A DNA stretch of 13,410 nucleotides from Deltaproteobacteria bacterium (GCA_019308645.1 JAFDHR010000052.1:1-13410), one strand, 5' to 3'; counted from the stretch's first letter, positions 1-7,834 are shown. Program-made: numbers and translations. Notes: generated by a model from the sequence alone, not told the origin.

Positions 1-36
1 AGTCAGATTTCTCCCTGCAGTCGAAATGACAGACCC

Positions 37-58
37 ACCTGCCAGACGGCGGGCAGGT
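37..58. repeat. Palindromic repeat core, copy 1
   Basis: The inverted repeat ACCTGCC / GGCAGGT encloses an 8-base loop. The 20-base core CCTGCCAGACGGCGGGCAGG matches cores near 5779, 10352 and 10411 with a few substitutions. It is followed by a small dyad GGTTCA/TGAACC (56-68). It lies just upstream of the first acyl-CoA dehydrogenase gene. An open frame can be extended back through it to base 26, but I read that extension as non-coding because the strong ribosome binding site is further downstream. Confidence 0.7.
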
Positions 59-109
59 TCACTGAACCTAACGTTTTACGAGTTAGTCATTCAAGGAAAG
101 GAGAGAAAA

Positions 110-1234
110 ATGGATTTTACTCTATCAGGTGAAAGCAAAATGATGGTTAAAGCAGCTCGGGATTTTGCCAAGCAGGAAATTGAACCAATCATAGGAAAAA
201 TAGAGAAGGAGGATGCAATTCCCGATGATATCTGGCAGAAGTTTGCAAAGGCAAAGATGCTTGGTATAATGATCCCAAAGGAATACGGTGGTATTGGGTC
301 AAGCGCCCTTAATGTTATATTGATTCTGGAAGAGCTTGCAAAGACAGGATCGGCAGCCGCCTTTCTGGTAGCCTTGAGCAATAGTGTTTCTGAGACCATC
401 TATCATTGGGGTTCAGAGGATCTCCGGGAAAGATTTATCCCTCCTCTGTGCAATGGATCAGATTATGCAACTATGGCATTCACTGAACCAGCTACAGGAT
501 CAGATCCAACGGCGATTACCACAACTGCCAAACCAGATGGAGATTATTATGTGTTAAATGGAACAAAGAGATTCATTTCCCATGGGCATAAGAAAGGATA
601 CGGAGTTTTTTATGCAAAGGATGAGACAGAAAGAGTGACTGCATTTTTATTAGATAAAAGTGCAGAAGGTTATACCTGGTCTAAGCCATGGGACCTGATG
701 GGTCTTGCAGGCCAGGGTTTAGTGGATGTTTTTCTAAAAGATGTGAAGGTGCCAAAAGAAAATATTTTAGGAGACAAAGGCAAGGGCTTTCATATTTTGC
801 TCAGGTGGATTGCTGGGGAGAGGGTTCAGCAGATGGCATTTATGATCGGCATGGGGCAGGAGTGCCTGGATGAATCCTTGAAATTTGCAAAAGAGCGAAT
901 GGTCAGGGGTAGGCCAATGACCGCCATGCAAGGATTTCAGTGGATGTTGGCAGAGATGCATGCCTCAATCGAAGCCAGTAGATGGTGGACGTATAGAGTA
1001 GCTTCCAAGCAGGATGACGGTGATGATATCACGGTAGATTCAGCCGCACTTAAGTTATTCGTTGTACCAACCATCCAGGAGGTTGCCAGAAAGGCCTTAC
1101 AGATACATGGCTCGTATGGGTATTGTAAAGACTATAAGATAGAAAAACTCTATAGAACGATTGCTTCTACAGGTGTGACTGCTGGAAGCACTGAGATTCA
1201 AAAGACACTCGTTGGTTCTGCATTGGCTCGCTGA
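110..1234 (+). CDS. Acyl-CoA dehydrogenase, isovaleryl-CoA dehydrogenase-like active site
   Basis: This is an FAD-dependent acyl-CoA dehydrogenase of 374 residues, the normal family length, which oxidises (or in reverse reduces) an acyl-CoA thioester at the alpha-beta bond and exchanges electrons with Etf. The start at 110 is chosen because AAGGAAAGGAG sits just upstream; a frame open from base 26 runs through a repeat. The FAD/substrate signature FTEPATGSD is at residues 124-132. The catalytic Glu of the medium-chain type (IYEGTSEIQ) is replaced by Ala358 in VTAGSTEIQ. Glu237 in the helix-G motif AGERVQQ lies where isovaleryl-CoA and long-chain dehydrogenases place their base, so the enzyme is probably active. 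The substrate cannot be read from sequence; a branched or unusual acyl-CoA is an inference. The etfB gene starts 239 bases downstream on the same strand. Confidence 0.93.
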   Translation: MDFTLSGESKMMVKAARDFAKQEIEPIIGKIEKEDAIPDDIWQKFAKAKMLGIMIPKEYGGIGSSALNVILILEELAKTGSAAAFLVALSNSVSETIYHWGSEDLRERFIPPLCNGSDYATMAFTEPATGSDPTAITTTAKPDGDYYVLNGTKRFISHGHKKGYGVFYAKDETERVTAFLLDKSAEGYTWSKPWDLMGLAGQGLVDVFLKDVKVPKENILGDKGKGFHILLRWIAGERVQQMAFMIGMGQECLDESLKFAKERMVRGRPMTAMQGFQWMLAEMHASIEASRWWTYRVASKQDDGDDITVDSAALKLFVVPTIQEVARKALQIHGSYGYCKDYKIEKLYRTIASTGVTAGSTEIQKTLVGSALAR

Positions 1235-1272
1235 AAAGAAGGCTAAAGAAGGAATATCATTTTATATGAAAG

Positions 1273-1301
1273 AAACTTGAAACTAGAAATTTGAAACTAG
1301 A
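1273..1301. repeat. Short tandem repeat, unit TTGAAACTAGA
   Basis: TTGAAACTAGA occurs at 1277-1287 and again at 1291-1301, with GAAAC just before the first copy. It is in the 239-base gap between the first acyl-CoA dehydrogenase and etfB. The same gap holds a TGGCC-GAAA-GGCCA hairpin (1369-1382) and an imperfect ACGCAGGG/ACGCAGAG duplication near 1397-1413. No gene is seen in the gap. Confidence 0.6.
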
Positions 1302-1368
1302 TAAGCAAGCATTCTACCTCCTTATTAAATGAGTAGCGAATGAGGATAAATTCTTTCATCCTTCGTTG

Positions 1369-1382
1369 TGGCCGAAAGGCCA
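1369..1382 (+). other. GNRA-loop hairpin between acyl-CoA dehydrogenase and etfB
   Basis: TGGCC and GGCCA pair around a GAAA tetraloop, giving a compact stable RNA hairpin. No T tract follows, so it is not an obvious intrinsic terminator. It could cap mRNA 3' ends or be a chance palindrome. Confidence 0.4.
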
Positions 1383-1433
1383 TGAGTGTTCATTAGACGC
1401 AGGGCACGCAGAGAAGAGATAATTTTTCTGTAA

Positions 1434-1445
1434 ACCTAATTAGGT
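1434..1445. promoter_or_regulatory. Perfect 12-base palindrome upstream of etfB
   Basis: ACCTAATTAGGT is a perfect dyad ending 28 bases before the etfB start codon. Its position would suit an operator for a dimeric regulator of the etf genes. I could not find a convincing promoter around it, so the role is inferred from symmetry and position only. Confidence 0.25.
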
Positions 1446-1473
1446 CCCGATCATTTACCTAAAGACTGGAAAG

Positions 1474-2262
1474 ATGGATATAGTAGTCTGCATCAAGCAA
1501 GTGCCTGAAACCAGTGACATAGGCTGGGATTCCAAGACGGGTAGCCTTATCAGGGAAGGTGCTGAAGGTATTTTAAATCCTAATGATAAAAATGCCATTG
1601 AAGCGGCGCTTCAAATACAAGAGCATCATGGTGGTGCAATAACTGCCCTTTCTATGGGCCCCCGTCAGGCAGAGGATGCCCTCAGAGAGGCCTTGAGTAT
1701 GGGGGCCGATAAGGCAATATTGTTGAATGATAGAATATTTGCCGGCTCCGATACCTTGTCCACCTCATATGCCTTACATTGTGCTATTAAAAAGATATCA
1801 CCTTTTGATCTCATCCTCTGTGGCAAAGAGTCATGGGATGCTATGACAGCACAGATAGGTCCTCAGCTTTCAGAATTACTGAATTTACCCCAATTAACCT
1901 ATGCAACGGAGATTGCCATACACAATAATTCGGTTACGATAAAACAAAAGCTGGAAAATGGCTTTAGGATATTGGAGTCCTCCTTTCCTGCTCTAATAAC
2001 AGTGGAAAAAGAAATTAATCAACCGCGAATTCCCTCTATGGAAAGTATCATGAATGCATACAGGGATAAAGAGGTACAAGTGTGGACAAATGAGAATCTT
2101 GGAGAAGATAAAACACATTTTGGTTTAAAGGGTTCCCCAACACTATCCAGAAAGGTTTATATAAAAAAGGTGCACAAAGGGAAAGTTGCAATGTTGGAAG
2201 GGAAACCTGATGAGGTAGCTAAAAACCTGATTCAAATATTGAAACAAAGGGGGTTTTGTTGA
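1474..2262 (+). CDS. etfB: Electron transfer flavoprotein, beta subunit
   Basis: EtfB forms a heterodimer with EtfA and shuttles electrons between acyl-CoA dehydrogenases and other redox partners. The 262 residues match the family. The N-terminus MDIVVCIKQVPET is typical, as are NPNDKNAIEAAL (about residues 35-46) and the nucleotide-binding segment with LCGKESWDAMTAQIGP. The recognition-loop region PRIPSMESIMNAY, which docks on dehydrogenases, is present. The TAQIGP and GLKGSPT motifs resemble EtfB of anaerobes, including electron-bifurcating types, more than the mitochondrial type; this is from memory, not an alignment. GGAAAG lies only two bases from the ATG, so the ribosome binding site is weak. 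etfA begins 7 bases after the stop. Confidence 0.93.
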   Translation: MDIVVCIKQVPETSDIGWDSKTGSLIREGAEGILNPNDKNAIEAALQIQEHHGGAITALSMGPRQAEDALREALSMGADKAILLNDRIFAGSDTLSTSYALHCAIKKISPFDLILCGKESWDAMTAQIGPQLSELLNLPQLTYATEIAIHNNSVTIKQKLENGFRILESSFPALITVEKEINQPRIPSMESIMNAYRDKEVQVWTNENLGEDKTHFGLKGSPTLSRKVYIKKVHKGKVAMLEGKPDEVAKNLIQILKQRGFC

Positions 2263-2269
2263 GATCTAT

Positions 2270-3283
2270 ATGTCAATCGGCAATATAGAAGAATATACTG
2301 GATTGTGGGTCTTTGTCGAGCAAAGAGATGGAACACCGGCTCGAGTTTCCCTTGAATTATTGGGAAAAGGACGTGACCTGGCGGAAAAACTTGAGGTGGA
2401 TGTTACAGCCATCCTTATTGGTCATAATGTTTCAGAAATGGCGGAAGAACTTATTTTTTACGGAGCTGACAGGGTTATCATAGCAGATGATCCTATTGTT
2501 AAAGATTACCGGACAGAGATATACGCGGATATTCTTACTGAACAGCTTTTTAAGGAAAAACCGGAGATACTGTTGATCGGAGCAACCTGCATAGGAAGAG
2601 ATTTGGCGCCCAGGGTATCGGCACGATTGAACACAGGGTGCACCGCAGACTGTACTGAACTCGATATTGATAAAGAGATGAGATTGATCGTGGCCACAAA
2701 ACCTTTCTTTGGCAGGGATCTCATGGCAGACATTATATGTCCTTTACATAGACCCCAGATGGTAACCGTTCGGCCAGGTGTTATGGAGTTAAAGGATCAA
2801 GATAGAAAAAGGCAAGGGGAGTTGATTTATATAGATGTAAATTGTAAGGAAGAGGATATCAAGGTTAAGGTTCTTGAAACTATTAGATCGGTATCCGATA
2901 GTATATCAATAGAAGAGGCAGATAAGGTGGTAGCAGCAGGCATGGGGGTTGGCAATAAAGAAGGCTTTGAAATGGTAAAGGAACTTGCACAGCTTTTGGG
3001 TGCGCAAGTAGGGACAACAAGCCTTCCAGTAGATGAGGGCTGGATCTCTGAGGATAAAAAGATTGGCCAGACCGGAAAGACAATACGACCCAAACTTTAT
3101 ATAGGGTGTGGTGTTTCAGGGGCTATCCAACACTCTGCCGGGATGATTAATAGTGAGCTTATCATAGCCATCAATACAAATCCAAAGGCTGATATCTTTA
3201 ACTTTGCGGATTATGGTATTGTTGGGGATATTAATGAGATTGTTCCGGCCCTTATTAAAGAACTAAGAGCTATAAAAGAATAA
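2270..3283 (+). CDS. etfA: Electron transfer flavoprotein, alpha subunit
   Basis: EtfA binds the FAD that passes electrons to the partner enzyme. At 337 residues it is a normal length. The N-terminal domain starts with WVFVEQRDG; the middle has the RPQMVTVRPGVM segment; the C-terminal FAD-binding domain carries GQTGKTIRPKLYIGCGVSG, then HSAGM, AINTNP and FADYGIVGD. These motifs look complete. No ferredoxin-like Cys cluster is seen at the N-terminus. The start lies 7 bases after the etfB stop with only a weak Shine-Dalgarno, suggesting translational coupling. RPQMVTVRPGVM is the form I associate with Etf of anaerobes; whether this pair bifurcates cannot be settled from sequence reading alone. 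The next dehydrogenase gene follows after 20 bases. Confidence 0.95.
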   Translation: MSIGNIEEYTGLWVFVEQRDGTPARVSLELLGKGRDLAEKLEVDVTAILIGHNVSEMAEELIFYGADRVIIADDPIVKDYRTEIYADILTEQLFKEKPEILLIGATCIGRDLAPRVSARLNTGCTADCTELDIDKEMRLIVATKPFFGRDLMADIICPLHRPQMVTVRPGVMELKDQDRKRQGELIYIDVNCKEEDIKVKVLETIRSVSDSISIEEADKVVAAGMGVGNKEGFEMVKELAQLLGAQVGTTSLPVDEGWISEDKKIGQTGKTIRPKLYIGCGVSGAIQHSAGMINSELIIAINTNPKADIFNFADYGIVGDINEIVPALIKELRAIKE

Positions 3284-3303
3284 AAAAACAGAGGAGGAAC
3301 AGC

Positions 3304-4459
3304 ATGTATAATTTTCAACTTTCAGAAGAGAGACTTCAGTTTCAGGAACTGGCGAGGAAGTTTGCTGAAAATGAGGTAAAACCACTTAATGATAAGTTTG
3401 ATGATGATTGGGAAACCCACAGATATATGCCACAGGTATTAAAGAAGGCGGCAGAGCTGGGTTTTATGGGGTTAACCATAGATCCTAAACATGGCGGAAC
3501 AGGGGCAGACGGGATGACAGTTATGGCTGTTTTAGAGGAACTTGCTGCTGTAAATGGTGGTGTGGCCTGCGTTATCGGTGATACATGGTTCGCTCAGACA
3601 CCTATAATAATTGCTGCCAATGATGAACAGAGAGAGCGTTTCTTGAGACCACTGGCATCGAGAGAGGAGGCAAATCTGGGATGCATCTGTATGACAGAGC
3701 CTGCTTCAGGTGCAGATGCGATTAAGGACTGTAAAAACAATTATTAAAGAGGACGGAAATGATTATATTATAAATGGAGTAAAGATATGGCCGAGTAATG
3801 CCGGTATAGCATCTCATTATATTGTAATCGCTACAGCTGATCCAAAGTTAGAGGACAAAGGCTCATGTATAATTGTCGTTGAGAAAGATACGCCAGGTCT
3901 TTCCTTTGGTAAGATTGAACGAAAAATGGGGATGCCAGAAGACCAGAACAGGGAAGTTATATTTGAAGATGTCCGTATCCCGAAGAGCAATTTGCTTGGC
4001 AAAATAGGTGATGGCCATAGACTTCTTCAGACAACTGTAGCCTATAATAGATTAGGTGCTGGGATGATCTCTGTAGGCATAGCCAGGGGTGCATTTGAAT
4101 ATGCGCTTGGGTATTGCAAAGGCAGGGTTGTAGGTGGAAAGCCCCTTATCAAACACAGCCTGATTTCAGCGATGTTTGCAGATATGGCCACAAAAATCGA
4201 TGCAGCACGGCTTCTTGTTTACAGGGCATCATGGTCTTTGAGAAGCAGAGATCCCCATAGGGCCCGGTATTCTGACATGGCAAAGGTATATTCAACAAAT
4301 ATGGCCATGGAGGTAACATCAAATTGTGTTCAGGTAATGGGATCATATGGATATTCAAAAGAATATCCGGTAGAAAAGTATATGAGGGATGCTAAGATAG
4401 TTCAGATATATCTTGGTCCGAACGAGTTGGTACAACAGCTTATCGGGGGAAGTCTTTAA
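3304..4459 (+). pseudogene. Acyl-CoA dehydrogenase interrupted by a one-base frameshift
   Basis: Two overlapping frames make one acyl-CoA dehydrogenase: 3304-3747 gives residues 1 to about 143, then the frame used up to the stop at 4457-4459 gives the rest. Removing one A from the A5 run at 3733-3737 restores a continuous 384-residue protein of normal family length. The start has a strong GAGGAGG site 7 bases upstream. The signature TEPASGADA is at residues 131-139. In the restored protein the medium-chain catalytic Glu position is Leu370 (IYLGPNE) and the helix-G position is Asn248 (AYNRLG), so both known bases are missing. Asp93 lies in the substrate-pocket region. The product may be a dead gene, a structural partner of the upstream dehydrogenase, an enzyme with another base, or an intact gene with a sequencing error. 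It is in line with etfBA. Confidence 0.85.
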
Positions 4460-4486
4460 AAAATTGGCTTCATTTCCATAGGCATT

Positions 4487-4510
4487 CAACTATCAGTTTT
4501 CTGATTGTTG
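4487..4510. terminator. Hairpin at the convergent gene junction
   Basis: CAACTATCAG and CTGATTGTTG pair with one mismatch around a TTTT loop, between the convergent acyl-CoA dehydrogenase and ADP-ribosylglycohydrolase genes. It overlaps the stop codon of the latter. Neither strand has a following T tract, so it is a weak bidirectional terminator candidate at best. Confidence 0.3.
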
Positions 4511-5446
4511 TTTGCCCGTCGTTGAGTGCCTGCTTATCTCCGATAACCTTAATGCTAAATCCTCAATGTAGGATCGATTCTCAAGTTTTTCCCTCCATGA
4601 TTGAGGTATCAATTCAATACCTAAATAAGCTCCTGAGATAGCACAGGCCATTGCACCGAGAGTATCCCTGTCTCCTCCATGTAAGGTGGCACAAAAAAGA
4701 CAATCCTCAAATGATTTGGGATGACGCAAAAAGGAGAAGAGGGCAAATGGCATAGATTCATGCACTGCAACTGTTTGACCAAGTTGCTCTGCCGCTAAAG
4801 ATGGAGGGCTCTGGGCATTAATTAGTTTCTGAACAAGCCGCATTTTCTCCTCTATCTGAGGGGCTACGGCGGAATCAATCAATGTATCCATAAATACTTC
4901 ACCTGAAAAGGGCTTCTTTGGATCAAGCTTCACTGTAAGAGAAACAGCCCTTGCCTGGACTGCTGCACCGTCTTTACCCACAGGATGTGCATGGGTGACA
5001 GCAGCAGACATGCAAGCCTTTTCATAAAGATCAGTGGAGTCGTGAAAAAACAGCCCTAACGGAACAATCCTCATGGCAGCTCCATTACCAAGGGAACCTG
5101 TACCTCCAAATGAACTCTTCGCAGCCTCAGCATAGGTAATATTTAACTGTTCAACCAGTGAGAATATAGTTGGTGGTCCCGAGGCATAGCCCCGCCACGG
5201 CTCACGCTCATAGTTGTATCGAAATGTTTCTCCCAGATCGTGTTGATCAAGGCAACCCTTTTTTTTAAGAGATTCTGCGAGGCCAATAGACATCGCAGTA
5301 TCGTCGGTGTAGCGGAGTTTTTTTAATCGGGCTACCTGGATACAAAGGTCCTCTTTGTTACGATATTGGAATGCAAGTTCACCAATCGCATCTCCGAGAG
5401 CACTACCAACCATACCTCCCAAGTACTTTATTGTGATATCGGTCAT
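4493..5446 (-). CDS. ADP-ribosylglycohydrolase family protein (DraG/ARH3-like)
   Basis: This enzyme family removes ADP-ribose from proteins, nucleic acids or small molecules using two Mg2+ ions. The 317 residues cover the all-helical fold. GDAIGE (18-23) and YTDDT (46-50) supply the N-terminal metal ligands, GNGAAMRI (120-127) is the conserved core loop, THAHP is at 151-155, and GGDRDT (257-262) supplies the C-terminal ligands Asp259 and Asp261. The pattern is closer to ARH3 than to nitrogenase-linked DraG. All key acidic residues are seen, so it should be active. No ADP-ribosyltransferase or nitrogenase gene is nearby, so the substrate is unknown. The ribosome binding site is weak (AAAGATG). 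It stands alone, convergent with the gene before it. Confidence 0.9.
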   Translation of the reverse strand: MTDITIKYLGGMVGSALGDAIGELAFQYRNKEDLCIQVARLKKLRYTDDTAMSIGLAESLKKKGCLDQHDLGETFRYNYEREPWRGYASGPPTIFSLVEQLNITYAEAAKSSFGGTGSLGNGAAMRIVPLGLFFHDSTDLYEKACMSAAVTHAHPVGKDGAAVQARAVSLTVKLDPKKPFSGEVFMDTLIDSAVAPQIEEKMRLVQKLINAQSPPSLAAEQLGQTVAVHESMPFALFSFLRHPKSFEDCLFCATLHGGDRDTLGAMACAISGAYLGIELIPQSWREKLENRSYIEDLALRLSEISRHSTTGKQQSEN

Positions 5447-5478
5447 TACATTTCATCTTTAATAGATTTCTCGATTTT

Positions 5479-5507
5479 TTTCAACAGGCAGGGTAGAATA
5501 CTATAAT
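5479..5507 (+). promoter_or_regulatory. Sigma-70-type promoter candidate, TATAAT
   Basis: A perfect -10 TATAAT (5502-5507) lies 17 bases after TTTCAA (5479-5484). Transcription would begin about 5514, right at the beginning of the open frame at 5516, and would leave almost no untranslated leader. It could instead drive a non-coding RNA. The same DNA is the upstream region of the divergent ADP-ribosylglycohydrolase gene. Confidence 0.4.
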
Positions 5508-5515
5508 ATTGCATT

Positions 5516-5743
5516 TTGAAGCATAAGGCATATAGAATAAGAGTCGCCAGACACTATTATGTTAGAGGAACAACTAATTTTAAAATAGTAAAACGCAGAG
5601 CACAAACAGATAACGGGGATGGAGTAGCTGAACTTTGTAATAAAGAAGTTTCAAACCCTAAAAGAAAGGTAGCTGGCAGGGCTTGTTATAATATGGCTAT
5701 TATAAATGAAATTAATGATGTTCTGAATGCTGCTGTTGAATAG
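5516..5743 (+). CDS. Doubtful hypothetical protein, 75 residues
   Basis: The frame starts with TTG and has no Shine-Dalgarno site. The product is basic in its first half (RIRVARHYY, KIVKRRAQ), and ends INEINDVLNAAVE. I recognise no family. Codon third positions are mostly A or T, as in the neighbouring typA, and 75 codons without a stop in AT-rich DNA is mildly suggestive of coding. A TATAAT box sits just upstream. It could be a truncated or foreign gene, or a non-coding stretch that is open by chance. It fills much of the 420-base gap between the ADP-ribosylglycohydrolase and typA genes. Confidence 0.3.
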   Translation: MKHKAYRIRVARHYYVRGTTNFKIVKRRAQTDNGDGVAELCNKEVSNPKRKVAGRACYNMAIINEINDVLNAAVE

Positions 5744-5749
5744 CGACCA

Positions 5750-5860
5750 TTCGTGGGTTCATCAACTATCTCAAGAAACCTGCCCGCCATCCGGCAGGCG
5801 GGTATGAAGAACGAAAGCCAACCAACCGTGAACCCGACAACCTGAGTCGTTAGCATATTT
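5750..5860. repeat. Palindromic repeat element, copy 2
   Basis: The core at 5779-5802 contains interlocking dyads CCTGCC/GGCAGG and CCCGCC/GGCGGG. Read on the minus strand the core CCTGCCGGATGGCGGGCAGG matches copy 1 at 18 of 20 positions. Inverted flanks TGGGTTCA and TGAACCC bracket it, and GTGAACCCGACAACC (5828-5842) matches, inverted, a sequence at 10329-10343 at 14 of 15 positions. It begins just after the doubtful ORF and ends at the typA stop, where its hairpin could serve as the typA transcription end. Confidence 0.6.
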
Positions 5861-5866
5861 TTTACA

Positions 5867-7672
5867 TTACCCTTCCGATTTCTTTTTCCTCCTCCTTTCA
5901 AGCTCACCAAGCAATATCTTTCTCAAGCGAATTGATTTTGGGGTTACTTCAACATATTCATCTTCTCCAATATATTCCATAGCTTCTTCCAATGAGAACT
6001 TTATTGCCGGAGCTATTGACATTTTTTCATCTGAACCTGCAGCCCGCATATTAGATAGTTTTTTAGTCTTGGTTACATTTATTACCAGATCATCATCCCT
6101 TGTACTCTCTCCTATCACCTGTCCTGCATATATCTCTTCATTTGGCTCAATGAAAAACTCACCCCTGTCTTGCAGTTTATCAATTGAATAAGCAATAGAT
6201 GTTCCTGTTTTCATGGCTATCAAAGCACCATTTCTTTTACTTTGTATTTCACCTTTCCATGGCTCATAATCTTTAAACCGATACGAAATCACTGCTTCAC
6301 CTTCGGTTGCTGTTAATATAGGATTGGTAAGTCCAATCAAACCTCTGGCCGGTATTTTAAATTCAAGATTTATTCTGTCATTCTTTGCCTCAATATTCAG
6401 AATATCTCCTTTACGTTTGGTAACAATTTCTATTACTTTTCCGGAAAACTTTTCAGAAACATTTACATTTAACAGTTCTATCGGTTCATGTTTAAACCCA
6501 TTTACTTCTTTAATAACCACCTTAGGCTGACCTAATTGAATCTCATACCCTTCTCTCCTCATAGTTTCTATTAAAATAGATAAATGAAGAATGCCTCTAC
6601 CATAAACCAGCCATTTATCAGGTGAATCTGTTTCTTCAACCTTTAATGCCAGATTCTTCTCTGTTTCTTTAAATAATCTTTCTCTGATATGCCTTGATGT
6701 AGTGTATTTCCCTTCTTTACCAAAAAATGGTGAGTTATTAATGGTGAAAAGCATACTCATAGTAGGTTTATCTACAGAGATTGGTTTTAAACCTTCGGGT
6801 TCTTCAAAATCAGCAATGGTATCTCCAATGTCAAAGTTTTCAAGTCCCATTATGGCGACTATTTCACCGGATTTAACTTCTTTTTTGGTTTTTTCTTTTC
6901 CTAGTCCTTCAAAAAGATAAAGTTCTTTAACTACCGATTTACTTATTTGACGATTTCTCTGAACAATAGAAACCTGATCACCCATTTTTATACTTCCTCT
7001 ATTTACTCTTCCTATAGCAATTCTCCCTGTGTATGACGAGTAATCCAATGAACTAATCTGTAATTGTAAGGTTCCGGGATTATCTTTGGGTGGATCAATA
7101 TATTCAATAATAGTGTCTAATAAATAGCTAACATCATTAGTTGGTGTTTTCCAGTCGGGTCCCATCCATCCCAGCTTTGAAGAACCGTAAACAGTTGGAA
7201 AATTCAGTTGCTCTTCTGTTGCATCCAGAGAAAACATCAGTTCAAAAACAAGTTCATTTGCCTCTTCCGGATTACAATTTGTTTTGTCTACTTTATTAAT
7301 TACAACTATAGGTTTTAAACCCAGCTCTAATGCTTTTTGCAAAACAAATCGTGTTTGTGGCATAGGTCCTTCAAAAGCATCAACAAGTAACAGCACGCCA
7401 TCAGCCATATTTAAAACACGCTCTACTTCTCCGCCAAAATCTGAGTGACCGGGAGTATCTATAATATTTATTTTTATTCCTTTATATTTTATTGATACAT
7501 TTTTAGATAAAATAGTTATCCCTCTTTCCCTTTCCAGATCATTTGAATCCAGAATCAAATCCTGCACTTCCTGATTATCCCTGAACAATTTCACCTGATG
7601 TAGAATTCTATCTACCATAGTTGTTTTTCCATGATCAACATGTGCAATAATTGCAATATTTCTTATATCCAT
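5867..7672 (-). CDS. typA: Translational GTPase TypA/BipA
   Basis: TypA/BipA is a ribosome-associated GTPase related to EF-G, important for ribosome assembly and growth at low temperature or under stress. The 601 residues fit the family. G1 is AHVDHGKTT (10-18), switch I contains RERGITI (48-54), G3 is DTPGH (72-76) and G4 is NKVD (126-129). The C-terminal family motif with ARGLIGLTNPILTATEGEA and the final EYVEVTPKSIRLRK are present. The start at 7672 matches the family N-terminus MDIRNIAIIAHVDHGK; a frame open to 7714 is rejected. There is no Shine-Dalgarno. The protein (HQVKLF, ILSKNVS, YGSSKLGWMGPDW) looks like Bacteroidota TypA, and the gene is more AT-rich than its neighbours, so transfer is likely. 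A strong promoter lies at 7835-7863. Confidence 0.96.
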   Translation of the reverse strand: MDIRNIAIIAHVDHGKTTMVDRILHQVKLFRDNQEVQDLILDSNDLERERGITILSKNVSIKYKGIKINIIDTPGHSDFGGEVERVLNMADGVLLLVDAFEGPMPQTRFVLQKALELGLKPIVVINKVDKTNCNPEEANELVFELMFSLDATEEQLNFPTVYGSSKLGWMGPDWKTPTNDVSYLLDTIIEYIDPPKDNPGTLQLQISSLDYSSYTGRIAIGRVNRGSIKMGDQVSIVQRNRQISKSVVKELYLFEGLGKEKTKKEVKSGEIVAIMGLENFDIGDTIADFEEPEGLKPISVDKPTMSMLFTINNSPFFGKEGKYTTSRHIRERLFKETEKNLALKVEETDSPDKWLVYGRGILHLSILIETMRREGYEIQLGQPKVVIKEVNGFKHEPIELLNVNVSEKFSGKVIEIVTKRKGDILNIEAKNDRINLEFKIPARGLIGLTNPILTATEGEAVISYRFKDYEPWKGEIQSKRNGALIAMKTGTSIAYSIDKLQDRGEFFIEPNEEIYAGQVIGESTRDDDLVINVTKTKKLSNMRAAGSDEKMSIAPAIKFSLEEAMEYIGEDEYVEVTPKSIRLRKILLGELERRRKKKSEG

Positions 7673-7834
7673 AATATTCTCAATACTTTTAAAATAGCAT
7701 CCAAAAGCAGTCAAAAGACATAATTAAAAAAAATTAATTTTCTTTCTTATCGAAACAGAACATCCCGGCATGGCTGTTAGGAGCTTGTTGTATTCCGCTG
7801 ATTAATTGATAAGAACTCCCTTTTTGTGGCAAGA

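Noticed and set aside
26..109. Extension of the first acyl-CoA dehydrogenase to an ATG at 26
   Set aside because: The added part runs through a palindromic repeat, has no family match, and the ATG at 110 has a strong ribosome binding site and gives the normal family N-terminus.
3730..3740. Programmed -1 frameshift site in the second dehydrogenase
   Set aside because: A -1 shift would enter the wrong frame; joining the halves needs +1, so classical slippery-site recoding does not explain it.
7673..7714. N-terminal extension of TypA
   Set aside because: Family proteins start right before the RNIAIIAHVDHGK motif; the extra residues have no match and the nearer promoter candidate overlaps them.
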